A stretch of DNA of 64,000 bases from an uncultured Acholeplasmatales bacterium (GCA_944324805.1 CALUXS010000007.1:1-64000), one strand, 5' to 3'. Positions 42,792 through 53,249 are shown, counted from the first letter of the stretch. Numbers and translations: made by a program. The notes: generated from the letters alone by a model not told the origin.

Positions 42792-43631
42792 TTAAAGAAT
42801 ATTTGTTAAAAATAATATTAATAATAAAATGCCTAGGGCAATTCTATAATATCCAAATGGCTTAAAGTCATGCTTTTTGATGAAATTCATTAAAAATCTT
42901 ATTACTAAAATACTAACACCAAAGGCTACTAAAAGGCCTACAGTCAAAAATAATGTTTGATCCATTGTAATGGAATTCTCCATAAAAAATTTAACACCTT
43001 TTAAAAGAGAAGCTCCAAACATAACCGGAATAGATAGGAAAAATGAAAACTCAGCTGCTACAGTTCTATTACAACCAATTAACATTGCTCCTAAAATAGT
43101 GACACCACTTCTTGATGTTCCAGGTATTACTGCTAGTAGCTGAATAAAACCGATTATTAACGCAGTTCTATAGGTAAGTGATTTTACTTCATTAATTTTA
43201 AATTCTCTTCTTTTATTCCAAATTTCTAATATAATAAATAAAACACCATAAATAATTAATGTAATACTAACCGTTAAAGCATTATTTAAATACTTTTCTA
43301 TTTGATCATCAAATAATAAACCAATAACAGCAGCAGGAAGACAAGCTAAAATAACCTTAAACCACATATGCCATGTAAGTTTTTTTTCCTCGTTGGTTTT
43401 TTCACTTCCAAAAGGCCAAAGCTTATTAAAAAAGCAAATTACTACAGCTATTATAGCTCCTAGCTGAATAGCAACTAAAAAGAAATCCCAAAATGCTGTT
43501 CCATATTGTTCCTTAACATTTAGCCACTCTTCTAAAATAATCATATGTCCTGTACTACTTACAGGTAACCATTCTGTAATACCTTCAACTAAACCAAATA
43601 GGAAGGCTTTAATAAAATCTAAAAAATTCAT
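42792..43631 (-). CDS. uppP: undecaprenyl-diphosphatase (BacA family)
   Basis: A 279-residue polytopic enzyme that recycles the lipid carrier C55-PP for cell-wall synthesis, and hence confers bacitracin resistance. The two family signatures are present: EGITEWLPVSSTGH near 16-29 and PGTSRSGVTI near 165-174. Its presence suggests that this organism makes a peptidoglycan or other C55-dependent envelope polymer. It lies 12 bp downstream of the cardiolipin synthase gene, so the two probably form an operon. Confidence 0.95.
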   Translation of the reverse strand: MNFLDFIKAFLFGLVEGITEWLPVSSTGHMIILEEWLNVKEQYGTAFWDFFLVAIQLGAIIAVVICFFNKLWPFGSEKTNEEKKLTWHMWFKVILACLPAAVIGLLFDDQIEKYLNNALTVSITLIIYGVLFIILEIWNKRREFKINEVKSLTYRTALIIGFIQLLAVIPGTSRSGVTILGAMLIGCNRTVAAEFSFFLSIPVMFGASLLKGVKFFMENSITMDQTLFLTVGLLVAFGVSILVIRFLMNFIKKHDFKPFGYYRIALGILLLILFLTNIL

Positions 43632-43643
43632 TTTTCTTCTCCT

Positions 43644-45176
43644 TTATAACATTGGGGCAAAGATTCTTAATAGAAAGGCAAAGAACTTACTAAAAATATT
43701 TCTCTTTTCCCACGCCTTATATGTAATTAACTCACTCTTGCTTATTGCATCTAAGAAGTCTTCTTCCATCTTCTTTGTTTCTTCTTCGTTAATGATTACA
43801 GCTCCACACTCAAAATGTAAAAATAAACTACGATAGTCCATATTTACAGTCCCACAAAACGCATATTTACTATCTACCATAATATTTTTAGCATGATTAA
43901 AGCCTGGGGTAAATTCATATATTTCAACTCCAGCCTTTAACAAATCACGATAGTGAGCTCTAGTCATCATAAAAACAGTCTTTTTATCTGGTATTTTAGG
44001 AACTAATAATTTAACATCAATACCACATCTTCTAGCCTGACAAATAGAATTAATCATCTCATCATCAATTATAAAATATGGTGTTGATATATATAAATGA
44101 TTATTAGCAGTAGATATTAATTGTTGGAAAGTATCATAGGCAACGTGCGTATCTCTATCAGGTCCATCTGCAAATGGAATAACGTAATTATTAGGATTGT
44201 ATACCTCATAATGACTAAAATACATATTTACATCTATGTATTCTTTACTAGATGCATACCACATTAATGCAAACATCACTAAAAAGCTAGATACAGCTTT
44301 ACCCTCATAATACATTGCATTATCACGCCAAAAACCGAATCTTTCTTTCCTATGAATATATTCGTCTGCTAGGTTATCTCCACCACAATATGCATATTTT
44401 CCATCTATAACAACTATTTTTCTATGGTCTCTGTAATTAATTGCCGGATTAATATTAAATCCAAGTGGCTCATATACGCATAGTTTTAAATTAGGAATTG
44501 CTAAAAATCTTTCCATTGTTTCTTTTTCAAATGTTGCTCTACTTCCTATATCATCATATAAAATTTTTATTTCTACCCCTTCTTTACCCTTCATTTCTAA
44601 AATAGGTATAATCTCATCTACTAAAGAACCAGTAGAAATAATAAAGAATTCCATAAAAATATATTTTTCTGCTCTTTTCAATCGTTCAAGCATATGCTTA
44701 TGCTTATGTGATGCATCATTAAAAAACTTAACGTTTGTGTTATTAAACATTAAATAATTAGATTCTTCATATATCAATCTTGCTATTTTATTCACATTAC
44801 TATCATCAATAATACATGGTTCAAAACGGTACAATTGTTTACTTTTTATGTAAGCATCAAGCTTTCTTTGCTTCCTCCTAGGTAGACGTCTCGAACTATA
44901 ATTCATTAAATATAATACCGAAAAAAATAAAGGCAAAACAGATATTAGTACAACCCATGTTATTTTATATCCCGCACTAGACTCTTTATTTATAACAAAA
45001 AGAATTATGATATAACCAATAATTAAACCAATACCATAAAATAATTTATAATGTTGGAAACTTCCTATAAAAGCCATATAAAATAAAAACAATTGAAATG
45101 CTAATACAAAAAAAGAAACAATTATCATAATTACTTTTTTATACATTGGCGTAGATTGACGTTCATTTTTTAGCAT
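43644..45176 (-). CDS. cls: cardiolipin synthase
   Basis: A 510-residue membrane phospholipase-D-family enzyme that joins two phosphatidylglycerols. Two to three N-terminal helices precede two HKD motifs: HRKIVVIDGKYAYCGGDN near 255 and HAKNIMVDSKYAFCGTVNMD near 435. The start is the ATG at 45176 with AAAGGAGG upstream; the frame extends further but without a site. Length is typical of Bacillota Cls. Confidence 0.93.
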   Translation of the reverse strand: MLKNERQSTPMYKKVIMIIVSFFVLAFQLFLFYMAFIGSFQHYKLFYGIGLIIGYIIILFVINKESSAGYKITWVVLISVLPLFFSVLYLMNYSSRRLPRRKQRKLDAYIKSKQLYRFEPCIIDDSNVNKIARLIYEESNYLMFNNTNVKFFNDASHKHKHMLERLKRAEKYIFMEFFIISTGSLVDEIIPILEMKGKEGVEIKILYDDIGSRATFEKETMERFLAIPNLKLCVYEPLGFNINPAINYRDHRKIVVIDGKYAYCGGDNLADEYIHRKERFGFWRDNAMYYEGKAVSSFLVMFALMWYASSKEYIDVNMYFSHYEVYNPNNYVIPFADGPDRDTHVAYDTFQQLISTANNHLYISTPYFIIDDEMINSICQARRCGIDVKLLVPKIPDKKTVFMMTRAHYRDLLKAGVEIYEFTPGFNHAKNIMVDSKYAFCGTVNMDYRSLFLHFECGAVIINEEETKKMEEDFLDAISKSELITYKAWEKRNIFSKFFAFLLRIFAPML

Positions 45177-45202
45177 AAATAGCCTCCTTTCAAAAAAAGA
45201 CA

Positions 45203-45228
45203 AAAAAGAGGGAGTTAATCCCTCTTAA
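45203..45228 (-). terminator. intrinsic terminator after the 237-residue lipoprotein
   Basis: Minus-strand AAGAGGGA / TCCCTCTT stem, 5-nt loop, then six T; overlaps the gene's stop codon. Confidence 0.86.
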
Positions 45229-45938
45229 TTTAATAATCCATCCTTAATATTAAGTGCTACTGAAGAGAAATTCTTAGCAATAACATGTTCATCATCAAGT
45301 TTTAAACTTTCGCCCTCAGCAGGACTATTCAAATATAACACTTCTGAATAAACAGGGATAATAGCGTAAGTCTCTAATACTTGTTTAGCAGCTTCTCCTT
45401 CTTTTGCTAAATAATAGTTTATTTTGCATGGAGTATATAAAACAACTGCACTTCTAGTTTTACCTTCTTGAGCAGCAGATAATTTATCTAAATCAGCTTG
45501 CTCTAAATTAGATTGCCAACTTGTTGTATAATTCTTTGGCTCAATAATTCCTTCATAGGCCTTAGCAATTGTTTCATCATAAACTGAAGAAACTTGATTA
45601 GTAATTTCACTAGTTACATTACTAATATTATAAAAACACCAATAAGAAATTGCTACTCTAACTGAATGACCTGAATAATATGATTCAATTGAATCAACTG
45701 TATAACGACTAGCACTCTTAATATCCTTTGGTAAAAAAACTTCAAAACGAGTATTGTTAACATCATAACCTTCAGTTGGAATACGCTCTTCACTAAATTC
45801 TACATTAGCCATCCAGTCTTTGTATAATTCTTTTTCTCTAACTGTTTGATCTAATGTATAATCTATTTCACTCTTATTACAACTTGCTAAAGCTAATAAG
45901 CTAACTAATCCCATTACAATTGCAACTAATTTTTTCAT
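45225..45938 (-). CDS. lipoprotein of unknown function
   Basis: A 237-residue exported protein, lipobox LASC (Cys20). The mature part is beta-rich and highly charged, with no family that I recognise. It is transcribed alone from an extended -10-like TGGTAAAAT about 38 bp upstream. Ordinary composition for the surface lipoproteins of this genome. Confidence 0.75.
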   Translation of the reverse strand: MKKLVAIVMGLVSLLALASCNKSEIDYTLDQTVREKELYKDWMANVEFSEERIPTEGYDVNNTRFEVFLPKDIKSASRYTVDSIESYYSGHSVRVAISYWCFYNISNVTSEITNQVSSVYDETIAKAYEGIIEPKNYTTSWQSNLEQADLDKLSAAQEGKTRSAVVLYTPCKINYYLAKEGEAAKQVLETYAIIPVYSEVLYLNSPAEGESLKLDDEHVIAKNFSSVALNIKDGLLN

Positions 45939-46012
45939 TAATATCTTCCTTTCAAAAAGCCATATAATTTTACCATAAAAAACAATATATTTAAAGCATT
46001 AGTGTAAAATTA

Positions 46013-46939
46013 CTATTTTTTTTCTGGTTTTAATGCTCTAGGATGCGCTAATTGGAACTGTTTTTTCATATTTTCATAACTTACATGTGTATAAATTTGT
46101 GTAGTACTTAGATTTTCATGGCCAAGTAATTCTTGAACACTTCGCAAATCCGCTCCATTATTCAATAATGCTGTTGCAAAACTATGTCTTAACATATGTG
46201 GAGAAATATGAAAAGTCTCACCACAATCTCTAATAACCTTATCAAGTATTACTCTTACTCCTCTAGTAGTTAAAGAGGTACCTTTTTGATTTATAAATAC
46301 TTTTCTATTTTTAGGATTTTCGCTTTTAGCTAAAAGCGTAATTCTAGTATCTCCTAAATACTTTTTCAAATTATCAGCTAATCCAGGAAACATCAAAACA
46401 ATTCTATCCTTACTTCCTTTACCATGAATTAATATTTCCTCTCGACTAAAATCAATATCCTTTATTTCTAAGTTACATAGCTCCCCAACACGTAATCCAC
46501 AACCATACAAAAGCTCAATTATTATAAAATTTCGAAATCCTAATGGTTTTTCTAAATCACAACTATTAAGCATTAATTCAATTTCTTTTTCTTTTACGAT
46601 TTTAGGCAAACGTTTAGGAATCTTAAGTGATTCAATATCCTTGAAATAGTTTTCCTTAATATCTCCCTCACCAACTAAATAATCATAAAATCCCTTTAGC
46701 GCTGAAAGCTTACGATTAATTGAACTTTCAGCTTCTTTTTTCATATTAAGTGAGGCAACAAAGCTTTTGCAGACACGTTCATTCCTAATTGTTGTTAAAT
46801 CTTTGGCAAAACGTTCACTAACAACGAATTGATTAAACTCTAATAAATCTGTTCTATAAGAAATAATTGTATTATTAGAATAACCCCTATTATTTTTTAA
46901 AAAAGCTAAATATTCTTCAACAGCATCTAAAGGATTCAT
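46013..46939 (-). CDS. xerC: tyrosine recombinase XerC
   Basis: A 308-residue site-specific recombinase resolving chromosome dimers. The SAM-like N-terminal domain (about 5-90) precedes the catalytic domain with Arg in GCGLRVGEL near 155, Lys in HGKGSKDR near 175, HxxR in HMLRHSFAT near 250, His in [10 protein letters not shown] and nucleophile Tyr in IYTHV near 285. Gene order trmFO-xerC, with an ATGA overlap, is that of Bacillus (there followed by hslVU-codY); hence XerC rather than a mobile-element integrase. Confidence 0.92.
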   Translation of the reverse strand: MNPLDAVEEYLAFLKNNRGYSNNTIISYRTDLLEFNQFVVSERFAKDLTTIRNERVCKSFVASLNMKKEAESSINRKLSALKGFYDYLVGEGDIKENYFKDIESLKIPKRLPKIVKEKEIELMLNSCDLEKPLGFRNFIIIELLYGCGLRVGELCNLEIKDIDFSREEILIHGKGSKDRIVLMFPGLADNLKKYLGDTRITLLAKSENPKNRKVFINQKGTSLTTRGVRVILDKVIRDCGETFHISPHMLRHSFATALLNNGADLRSVQELLGHENLSTTQIYTHVSYENMKKQFQLAHPRALKPEKK

Positions 46940-48225
46940 AGATTATCTTTAACCTCTTGCATCAATTTTAATGCTCTTTCGCAATAAAGACGTTTACGAT
47001 CCTTTTTATGATGAGGAATTGTTAATTCCGGAACTATTCCAAAATTTGCATTCATAGGTTGAAAGTCAACATCACTAGCATTAGTAATATAATAAGCTAG
47101 TGAACCAAGCATTGTTTCTTGAGGAAAAATAACAGGATTTTTACCATTAACAAGTAAATCCATATTAATCCCACAAGCCAACCCAGAAGCGGCACTTTCA
47201 ACATAACCTTCTACTCCGCTAATTTGACCTGCAAAGAAAACTTTAGGATATTTTTTTGTTTGAAATGTAGGTAGCAAAATTTTAGGTGCATTAATATAAG
47301 TATTACGATGTATTCTTCCATATTTAGCAAATCTAGCATTTTCTAATCCTGGTATCATTTGAAATACTCTTTTTTGCTCACCAAATTTCAAATGTGTTTG
47401 AAATCCAACTAAATTATACATTGTTTTAGCTGCATCATCCTGACGAAGTTGCAAAACCGCATAAGGACTAGTGCCATCAGGCTTTCTTAAGCCAACAGGC
47501 TTCATTGGACCGAATGTAAGTGTTTGGGGACCTCTTTTAGCCATAATTTCTACTGGCATACATCCTTCAAATACCTTTATCTCAAAATCTTTCGTTTCAG
47601 TTTCTTCTGCTGTTATTAAAGCCTCATAAAATCTATCAAATTCTTCTTTAGTTAAAGGGGCATTCAAATAAGAAGCCTCACCTTTATCATATCTACTTTT
47701 TAAATACACTTTAGAATAATCTAAACTATCTGCATAAACTATTGGAGCCTGAGCATCATAAAAATAAAATTCATCCAATCCAAATAATCTTTTTATTTCT
47801 TCACCTAAACCATCACTTGTCAAAGGGCCTGTTGCAATAATTGTATATTCGTCAGGATTAATATTTGTAATCTCGTCATATACAATCTCAATATTTGGAT
47901 GATTTTTAATAACGTTAGTTACTTCTTCACTATATCCTTCACGATCAACTGCAAGAGCACCGCCTGCAGGAACAGCATGCTTTTTAGCACATTTTAAAAT
48001 TATTGAATCAAACAATTCCATTTCTGCTTTTAATATTCCACATGCATTTTCTAATGAATCACTTTTTAAACTATTAGAACATACAAGCTCAGCAAATTTA
48101 TCTGTATTATGAGCAGGAGTCATTTTCTTAGGGCGCATCTCATATAATTTAACCTTATGCCCTTTATTAGCTAGATAATAAGCAGCTTCAACTCCAGCTA
48201 AACCTGCACCAATTATATTAATCAT
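46936..48225 (-). CDS. trmFO: tRNA (uracil-54-C5)-methyltransferase, folate-dependent
   Basis: A 429-residue flavoenzyme that makes ribothymidine at position 54 of tRNA using methylenetetrahydrofolate and FADH2. N-terminal FAD site [18 protein letters not shown]; family segments [17 protein letters not shown] and [18 protein letters not shown] follow near 28-65. The start is the ATG at 48225 with AAGGAGG upstream; the longer frame overlaps ung. It overlaps ung by 8 bp and xerC by 4 bp. The stop is TGA, showing a standard code. Confidence 0.96.
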   Translation of the reverse strand: MINIIGAGLAGVEAAYYLANKGHKVKLYEMRPKKMTPAHNTDKFAELVCSNSLKSDSLENACGILKAEMELFDSIILKCAKKHAVPAGGALAVDREGYSEEVTNVIKNHPNIEIVYDEITNINPDEYTIIATGPLTSDGLGEEIKRLFGLDEFYFYDAQAPIVYADSLDYSKVYLKSRYDKGEASYLNAPLTKEEFDRFYEALITAEETETKDFEIKVFEGCMPVEIMAKRGPQTLTFGPMKPVGLRKPDGTSPYAVLQLRQDDAAKTMYNLVGFQTHLKFGEQKRVFQMIPGLENARFAKYGRIHRNTYINAPKILLPTFQTKKYPKVFFAGQISGVEGYVESAASGLACGINMDLLVNGKNPVIFPQETMLGSLAYYITNASDVDFQPMNANFGIVPELTIPHHKKDRKRLYCERALKLMQEVKDNL

Positions 48226-48883
48226 TAAAATAATCCTCCTTAATCCATTTAATCTCACTTAAACCATTTTTTCGCAAATATTCATTCGTTTTTGAAAAAG
48301 GTTTTGAACCAAAAAAACCTCGATAAGCTGAAAGAGGAGAAGGGTGAGCTGAAGTTAAAATTAAATGATTAGGATTAGTTAAGTAAACTTTTTTCCTAAT
48401 TGCAGGATTTCCCCATAATATAAATACCATTGGTCTATCAATCGTATTTAGCATTTTCAAAATATTATCAGTAAATATTTCCCAACCAAAACTAGAATGT
48501 GAATATGCTTGACCTTTAGTAACTGTTAAGGTTGAGTTTAGTAATAAAACACCTTGTTTAGCTAAATATTCTAAGTTACCATCTTGTGAAAAACTGCGAT
48601 TTAAATCAGTGGCCATTTCTTTATAAATATTAATAAGTGAAGGCGGAATTTTTTCACACAAAACACTAAATGCCAATCCGTGCGCTTGGTTAGGTTCATG
48701 ATATGGATCTTGTCCTAAAATAACTACCTTTACATCATCAATTTTAGTCAATGTTAAGGCATGAAAAATATTTTTATAAGGCGGATAACAAATATTTTTG
48801 TTATATGCCTCTGTAACCTTATTTTTTAGTTCTTTATAATATTCTTTTTCAGATTCACTTTTTATGAAATCTTCCCATAACAT
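48218..48883 (-). CDS. ung: uracil-DNA glycosylase
   Basis: A 221-residue base-excision repair enzyme removing uracil from DNA. The catalytic motif [18 protein letters not shown] lies near 60-77, and the [13 protein letters not shown] loop with the catalytic His near 185. Length is normal for family 1 UDG. Start ATG 48883 with GGAG 9 bases upstream; the 21-codon upstream extension lacks a site. Couples to trmFO by overlap. Confidence 0.95.
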   Translation of the reverse strand: MLWEDFIKSESEKEYYKELKNKVTEAYNKNICYPPYKNIFHALTLTKIDDVKVVILGQDPYHEPNQAHGLAFSVLCEKIPPSLINIYKEMATDLNRSFSQDGNLEYLAKQGVLLLNSTLTVTKGQAYSHSSFGWEIFTDNILKMLNTIDRPMVFILWGNPAIRKKVYLTNPNHLILTSAHPSPLSAYRGFFGSKPFSKTNEYLRKNGLSEIKWIKEDYFND

Positions 48884-48920
48884 AATATCAACTCCATTAT
48901 TTTGATTATACCATAAACAT

Positions 48921-48956
48921 AAAAAAATCGTAAATACAAAAAGCATTTACGATTCT
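48921..48956 (-). terminator. intrinsic terminator after the 596-residue pilin
   Basis: Minus-strand 12-bp stem AATCGTAAATGC / GTATTTACGATT, T loop, then seven T. Confidence 0.88.
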
Positions 48957-48997
48957 TTATATTCATTTAAACTAACGTTTTTAATTATCGATAATTA

Positions 48998-50788
48998 TTA
49001 ATTCCAACCATCAGCTGGTTTCTTAATAGTTTTTATAATCAATCCTTGTGAATTTGTAACATATATAACATCTATTTTATCGGTAGCAGCAGCTATTGCT
49101 GATGATTCATTTTCAAAACAATTTTCTACATATCTCCAAACAATACAATTATTTTTTTTATCTGAATCAACATAATAACAATTGTTAGATTCATTTACCA
49201 AAATCACATTTTCTTTTGCAAAATAATAATATTCCATCGAAGCTGCGCAAGCATTATAGATATTATTTTCTTCATTTACATCAGTTTTATTTTCATCTCC
49301 ACCATATATATTTGAAATAGAAATACCGATATTACAATTATTAAAGATATTGTTGTACGCATTTGCAAATCCATTATTAAAAATAGCTAAACCAACTGAA
49401 GACCAATTTTCATTTATGCTTATAAATCCATTTATTTCATTATTACGAACAACAGCTTGACAACCAGCATCGATAGTAATTGCATTCCCTGAAGCTTCTG
49501 TAGGTATATTTAAATATTCAAAATAATTATTTTCAACTATTGCAGTACCACCATATAAAACAAATCCGTGACGTGGGTAATATGACACGCTGCATCCACT
49601 AATAGTAGTTTCTCCATTAGTTTCTAAAACTACACAAGAAGCATAAAATTTATCATCATTATTATTTAATTCTTCTCTATCATATGAGAAAGATATTCCA
49701 CTTATTAAAATATCAACATTTTGAGAGTTAGAGAAAATTAATGGTCTTTCTCTATACATTCCCAAATTAGTTATCGTTGACACATTATCTTTGAAAATAA
49801 CATCACTATTGCTAGAACCAATAATTTTAATAGATCTATTTATCGTTATTTGTTTTTCAAAAGAATATGTATTAGGTTCAACCATTATTACTTCAATCGT
49901 TTCATCATTTAATGCACTTAAAAATTCTTCAACACTATTTACATTAACTGCCTTTTCCACATTAGCATTACCTCCAACACTAATTCCTTCTAGAGCAGAA
50001 ACTGTAGTGACATTAGCATTTTGATTGATATTTATAATTACTCCATTTTCTTCTACATTTATTAATTTAACATTTGATTTAGCCTCAATTTCAATCTTAC
50101 CTTTTTCTATGTTTATTGTTGTTACATCACCATATAAATGATATGAATTAGGTGAAACTTCTATAATGTCAACTAAACTTGCTGAACCATAGTGCTTAAC
50201 TGTTGCTGTTGGTGTATTGATAGTTACTTTACCACCAATTGTATTAAGAGAAACATTTTCTTTATTTCCTTCTAACATAATTTCTACAGAATTATCTAAT
50301 ACATCTGTATTAGAAGTAACTTTTGCAATATCTTCTTTAAAATCTTCAGCTACTAAAACTGCATAATCACCATTCAAGTTATCGATTTCACTTTGATTAT
50401 GTACAACAATGAATGTATCTTCCTTAGATGCATCAGTGACACCCTCAGGAGCAACGACATTGTTAGTTTCATCTAATAATAAAATTCTATTAGTTGCCTT
50501 ATCCCATACATATTTATAACCATCTGTATAAGCCTCTAATTTTGATAAATCAATTCCTGATTCTTTCAATAAATCATTAGCTTCAGATGGCCATTCAGAT
50601 TTGTTTGTTGCCTCTTCTGCTTGTAAAATTGTATTCATTTGTGTAGTCATTGTTACATCATTTGAAATATTAGCCTTCTTTGTGAAACTCAAATAGCCAA
50701 CAACTGACACCGTAGCTAGTATTGCAATAATTGCAATTACTACTAGTAGTTCTACTAATGTAAAACCTTTTTTTACATTCTTTTTCAT
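48998..50788 (-). CDS. modular prepilin with beta-helix passenger (596 aa), orphan location
   Basis: Leader MKKNVKKG/FTLVELLVVIAIIAILAT with Glu5, helix to GYLSF. The head belongs to the VNHYG subfamily (VKHYGSASLVDI...SYHLYG), as in the 910- and 528-residue pilins, but DNA identity is low, so it is an older paralogue. Residues about 300-560 are a right-handed beta-helix pattern with NN-turns (VENNYFEYLN, VRNNEINGF, YNNIFNNCNI). No catalytic motif. It lies about 7 kb away from the main pilin cluster, alone, with its own promoter (TATAAT near 50825) and terminator. SD GAGGAG precedes the ATG. Confidence 0.84.
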   Translation of the reverse strand: MKKNVKKGFTLVELLVVIAIIAILATVSVVGYLSFTKKANISNDVTMTTQMNTILQAEEATNKSEWPSEANDLLKESGIDLSKLEAYTDGYKYVWDKATNRILLLDETNNVVAPEGVTDASKEDTFIVVHNQSEIDNLNGDYAVLVAEDFKEDIAKVTSNTDVLDNSVEIMLEGNKENVSLNTIGGKVTINTPTATVKHYGSASLVDIIEVSPNSYHLYGDVTTINIEKGKIEIEAKSNVKLINVEENGVIININQNANVTTVSALEGISVGGNANVEKAVNVNSVEEFLSALNDETIEVIMVEPNTYSFEKQITINRSIKIIGSSNSDVIFKDNVSTITNLGMYRERPLIFSNSQNVDILISGISFSYDREELNNNDDKFYASCVVLETNGETTISGCSVSYYPRHGFVLYGGTAIVENNYFEYLNIPTEASGNAITIDAGCQAVVRNNEINGFISINENWSSVGLAIFNNGFANAYNNIFNNCNIGISISNIYGGDENKTDVNEENNIYNACAASMEYYYFAKENVILVNESNNCYYVDSDKKNNCIVWRYVENCFENESSAIAAATDKIDVIYVTNSQGLIIKTIKKPADGWN

Positions 50789-50865
50789 AAACTTTCTCCT
50801 CTCAAAATAAAAAAGTACAAATAAATTATATACTTTTTCTATAAAAAAATCTACAAAAAAGAAAA

Positions 50866-50888
50866 AAGTCTAGTGTATACTAGACTCT
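50866..50888 (-). terminator. intrinsic terminator after the 726-residue lipoprotein
   Basis: Minus-strand palindromic stem AGTCTAGT / ACTAGACT with 4-nt loop, then six T. Confidence 0.85.
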
Positions 50889-50895
50889 TTAAAAA

Positions 50896-53076
50896 TTAAA
50901 ATTCATTAACAACTTTATTTCCATTTGCATCTGTAACTGAAATTATACATAATTTATTTGCTTTACCATTCCAATTACAAATTGCAACTTCATATGTTAA
51001 TTCTTGATCAGCATATGGATTTAACCATTCATATTGTTTTGAAGAACTTTGGTAAGTTTGCATTGAAAATTCACCACTTTGAAGTGAATAAGTACCCCAA
51101 GTTCCAACTGGCATATTTAATGTTGCCTTAACAACATAAACCTTAGCTGTACTTTGATCATCTGTTGGCAATGAAACTAATTCTTCCATTGTGCTATTAA
51201 CAAATGATTTTGTACTATAGGTATTATTTCCATAAAGGTTAAATAAAACTATTGCATCATCTACAACAATTTGATTTCCTGTTGCTGTATCTTTACCTTT
51301 TTCTTTCAAAGTACCTTTTATTATTACTTCATCACCAATTTTAATAGTGTTTAAAACATCTTGACTAACTCTAACTGCTATTGCACCTGTTTCATCAATT
51401 AAATAGAAACCAACTTGATTAATAACTGCAGAAGAGACAATTCCACGTAAAGTTACTTCTGTATCATATGGTGAAGATAAAGTTGTAATTACATCTTGAT
51501 AGTTATAATCTTCTAAATTAACAACTTCAACCTCATAATCTCTAGATAATTTATAAGAGTCATATGAAACTTCAACAGTTATAGTTACAAAACCTGTTGT
51601 AGTTGCATTTACATGCATAATGCCATTGTCAAAATATAGCATATCAGAATTTGAAGACTTATAAGTAATGTTAGCATCTTTAAATCCTAATAATTCGCTA
51701 GACATCTTTGTTAAAACTTCTAAGCTTGGATCTGCTGCATATTTATCTCCAAATTGATAATCTAAATAATAATCTAAAATAAATTCTGGTGTTTTAGATA
51801 AATCAAAACTATAATTTTCATCTTTTACAGAAATTGGCAACACTCTCTTTACAATTCCTGATTTTGTTGACTTTGCGTTTAAAACTGTTAAATAAACTGT
51901 GCAAATCTTACCATCATATTGATCAAGCCATGAAAAATCAGCACCACTTGCTTGAGTATAAGTATATGTACCTGTTTTTTCATCTATATCATAAAAATAA
52001 TAATTAACAAAGTCTTGATCAGCAACACGTTTTACTAATGCATTTGTTTTATATATACTTGTAGTAAAATCAGTTTTAACATCAATATCCATTATTTCTT
52101 TTACTGTTTTATTTTCAGCAAAATCTAAATTTAATTCACTAACTTTTTCATCAATTGACATTAAATGAACATCTGACAATTGATTTGACCCCATATAGCC
52201 ATATTTCTTTGCAAAATCTTTTTCAGTGTCTAAAATATAATAATCCTTTGTTGCACAAATTGTAACTGTATTCCCTACTTTAGCACGACCAGCTATTTGA
52301 GCATCATAAACATAAATAGAAGCCTCATCATCAACTAACATAAAGCCATTTGGAACTAATCCATTAGCATATGTAATTTGAGCAACTTGTCCTGTTACCT
52401 TAATCTTTGTATTCTTTTTAGCTGTTCTAACAGCAGCTATACTCATCTCTTCGTATTCAGAATCATCAAATTCAGGTGTTTTGTGTTCGAATTCTAAAAT
52501 AATTCCCTCATGTATTTCCTTTGTTCCTTGGAAGTTTTTAATTTTTCCCTTCAATAAAACCTCATCATATTGATATGGTTTATCTTCCATTTGAGCATAT
52601 CCAACGCCATTAGAATCAGAAGAATCAAATACGTATATTAAGCCTGTCTCATCTTCAATGTTCATAGCTCCATACTCAGGTTTTAAAATCTCAGCAACTG
52701 TGGCTTTTACAATGTAATTTTCAGTTGTAGTTTCAAAATCTTCAACATCTACTGCTAGTAATTCAGCAACTGTGTAATAATCCCATTTTGCATAAATTGT
52801 AGTATCTGCAGTTACTTTGTCATTTGAAAAATCCCATTTTGTAGTATATTCACTATCTTTGTACCAACCACTAAATTTATAGCCATCTTTTGTTGGTTTA
52901 GTTGGTTCACTTAATAAACCATTGTCGCCAACTTGAATGCTACTTACTTCACTTCCACCATCTACAGCAAAAGATACTGTAAAAGTCTTTTCATTCTTAC
53001 ATGAAGCTAATGCTCCAAGCAAACCAACTACGACCAAAAATCTTGTTAAAAGTCGCGCAAATCTTTTCTTTTTCAT
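50896..53076 (-). CDS. lipoprotein with InlB-type repeat and OB-fold-like domains
   Basis: A 726-residue lipoprotein (lipobox LASC, Cys26). Residues about 32-100 are a Listeria-Bacteroides (InlB B) repeat: FTVSFAVDGGSEVSS..., GYKFSGWYKDSEYTTKWDFS and YAKW. After it come repeated OB-like domains near 105-190 (VKATVAEIL), 205-290 (IKVTGQVAQ), 310-430 and 560-640 (VTLRGIVSS), plus an Ig-like region near 440-545. The layout recalls the 791-residue lipoprotein of the nuclease locus. No catalytic motif; a surface binding role is inferred. Promoter with TGCTATAAT about 90 bp upstream. Confidence 0.72.
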   Translation of the reverse strand: MKKKRFARLLTRFLVVVGLLGALASCKNEKTFTVSFAVDGGSEVSSIQVGDNGLLSEPTKPTKDGYKFSGWYKDSEYTTKWDFSNDKVTADTTIYAKWDYYTVAELLAVDVEDFETTTENYIVKATVAEILKPEYGAMNIEDETGLIYVFDSSDSNGVGYAQMEDKPYQYDEVLLKGKIKNFQGTKEIHEGIILEFEHKTPEFDDSEYEEMSIAAVRTAKKNTKIKVTGQVAQITYANGLVPNGFMLVDDEASIYVYDAQIAGRAKVGNTVTICATKDYYILDTEKDFAKKYGYMGSNQLSDVHLMSIDEKVSELNLDFAENKTVKEIMDIDVKTDFTTSIYKTNALVKRVADQDFVNYYFYDIDEKTGTYTYTQASGADFSWLDQYDGKICTVYLTVLNAKSTKSGIVKRVLPISVKDENYSFDLSKTPEFILDYYLDYQFGDKYAADPSLEVLTKMSSELLGFKDANITYKSSNSDMLYFDNGIMHVNATTTGFVTITVEVSYDSYKLSRDYEVEVVNLEDYNYQDVITTLSSPYDTEVTLRGIVSSAVINQVGFYLIDETGAIAVRVSQDVLNTIKIGDEVIIKGTLKEKGKDTATGNQIVVDDAIVLFNLYGNNTYSTKSFVNSTMEELVSLPTDDQSTAKVYVVKATLNMPVGTWGTYSLQSGEFSMQTYQSSSKQYEWLNPYADQELTYEVAICNWNGKANKLCIISVTDANGNKVVNEF

Positions 53077-53220
53077 TTTGTCCTCCTATAGTGGCAAAAT
53101 AAAAAATATCTGGTTTTAATTTTTCACTTCTATTAAAAAGCGGGGGGCAGCATATTTCTTATGCCAACTTTATTATAGCAAAAAAAATAATAAATAAAAT
53201 ACTAAGACTAAAATTTTATA

Positions 53221-53246
53221 AAAAAAAGGCTCCCTAAGGAGCCCTT
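53221..53246 (-). terminator. intrinsic terminator of the pyruvate formate-lyase operon
   Basis: Minus-strand GGCTCC / GGAGCC stem with short loop, followed by seven T. Confidence 0.88.
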
Positions 53247-53249
53247 TAA

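Noticed and set aside
46013-46939. XerC as integrase of a mobile element
   Set aside because: It sits in the conserved trmFO-xerC order with overlapping genes, and no attachment repeats or phage genes are nearby.
40023-48225. Mycoplasma-type genetic code (TGA as tryptophan)
   Set aside because: TGA is used as a stop at 40023-40025 and 46936-46938 in genes overlapping the next ATG, and Trp in conserved motifs checked (for example EWLPVSS of uppP) is TGG.
53140-53150. Short G6/C6 run upstream of the 726-residue lipoprotein as a second phase-variable tract
   Set aside because: Only six bases, located in the transcribed leader after the TATAAT box, not in a spacer or coding region.
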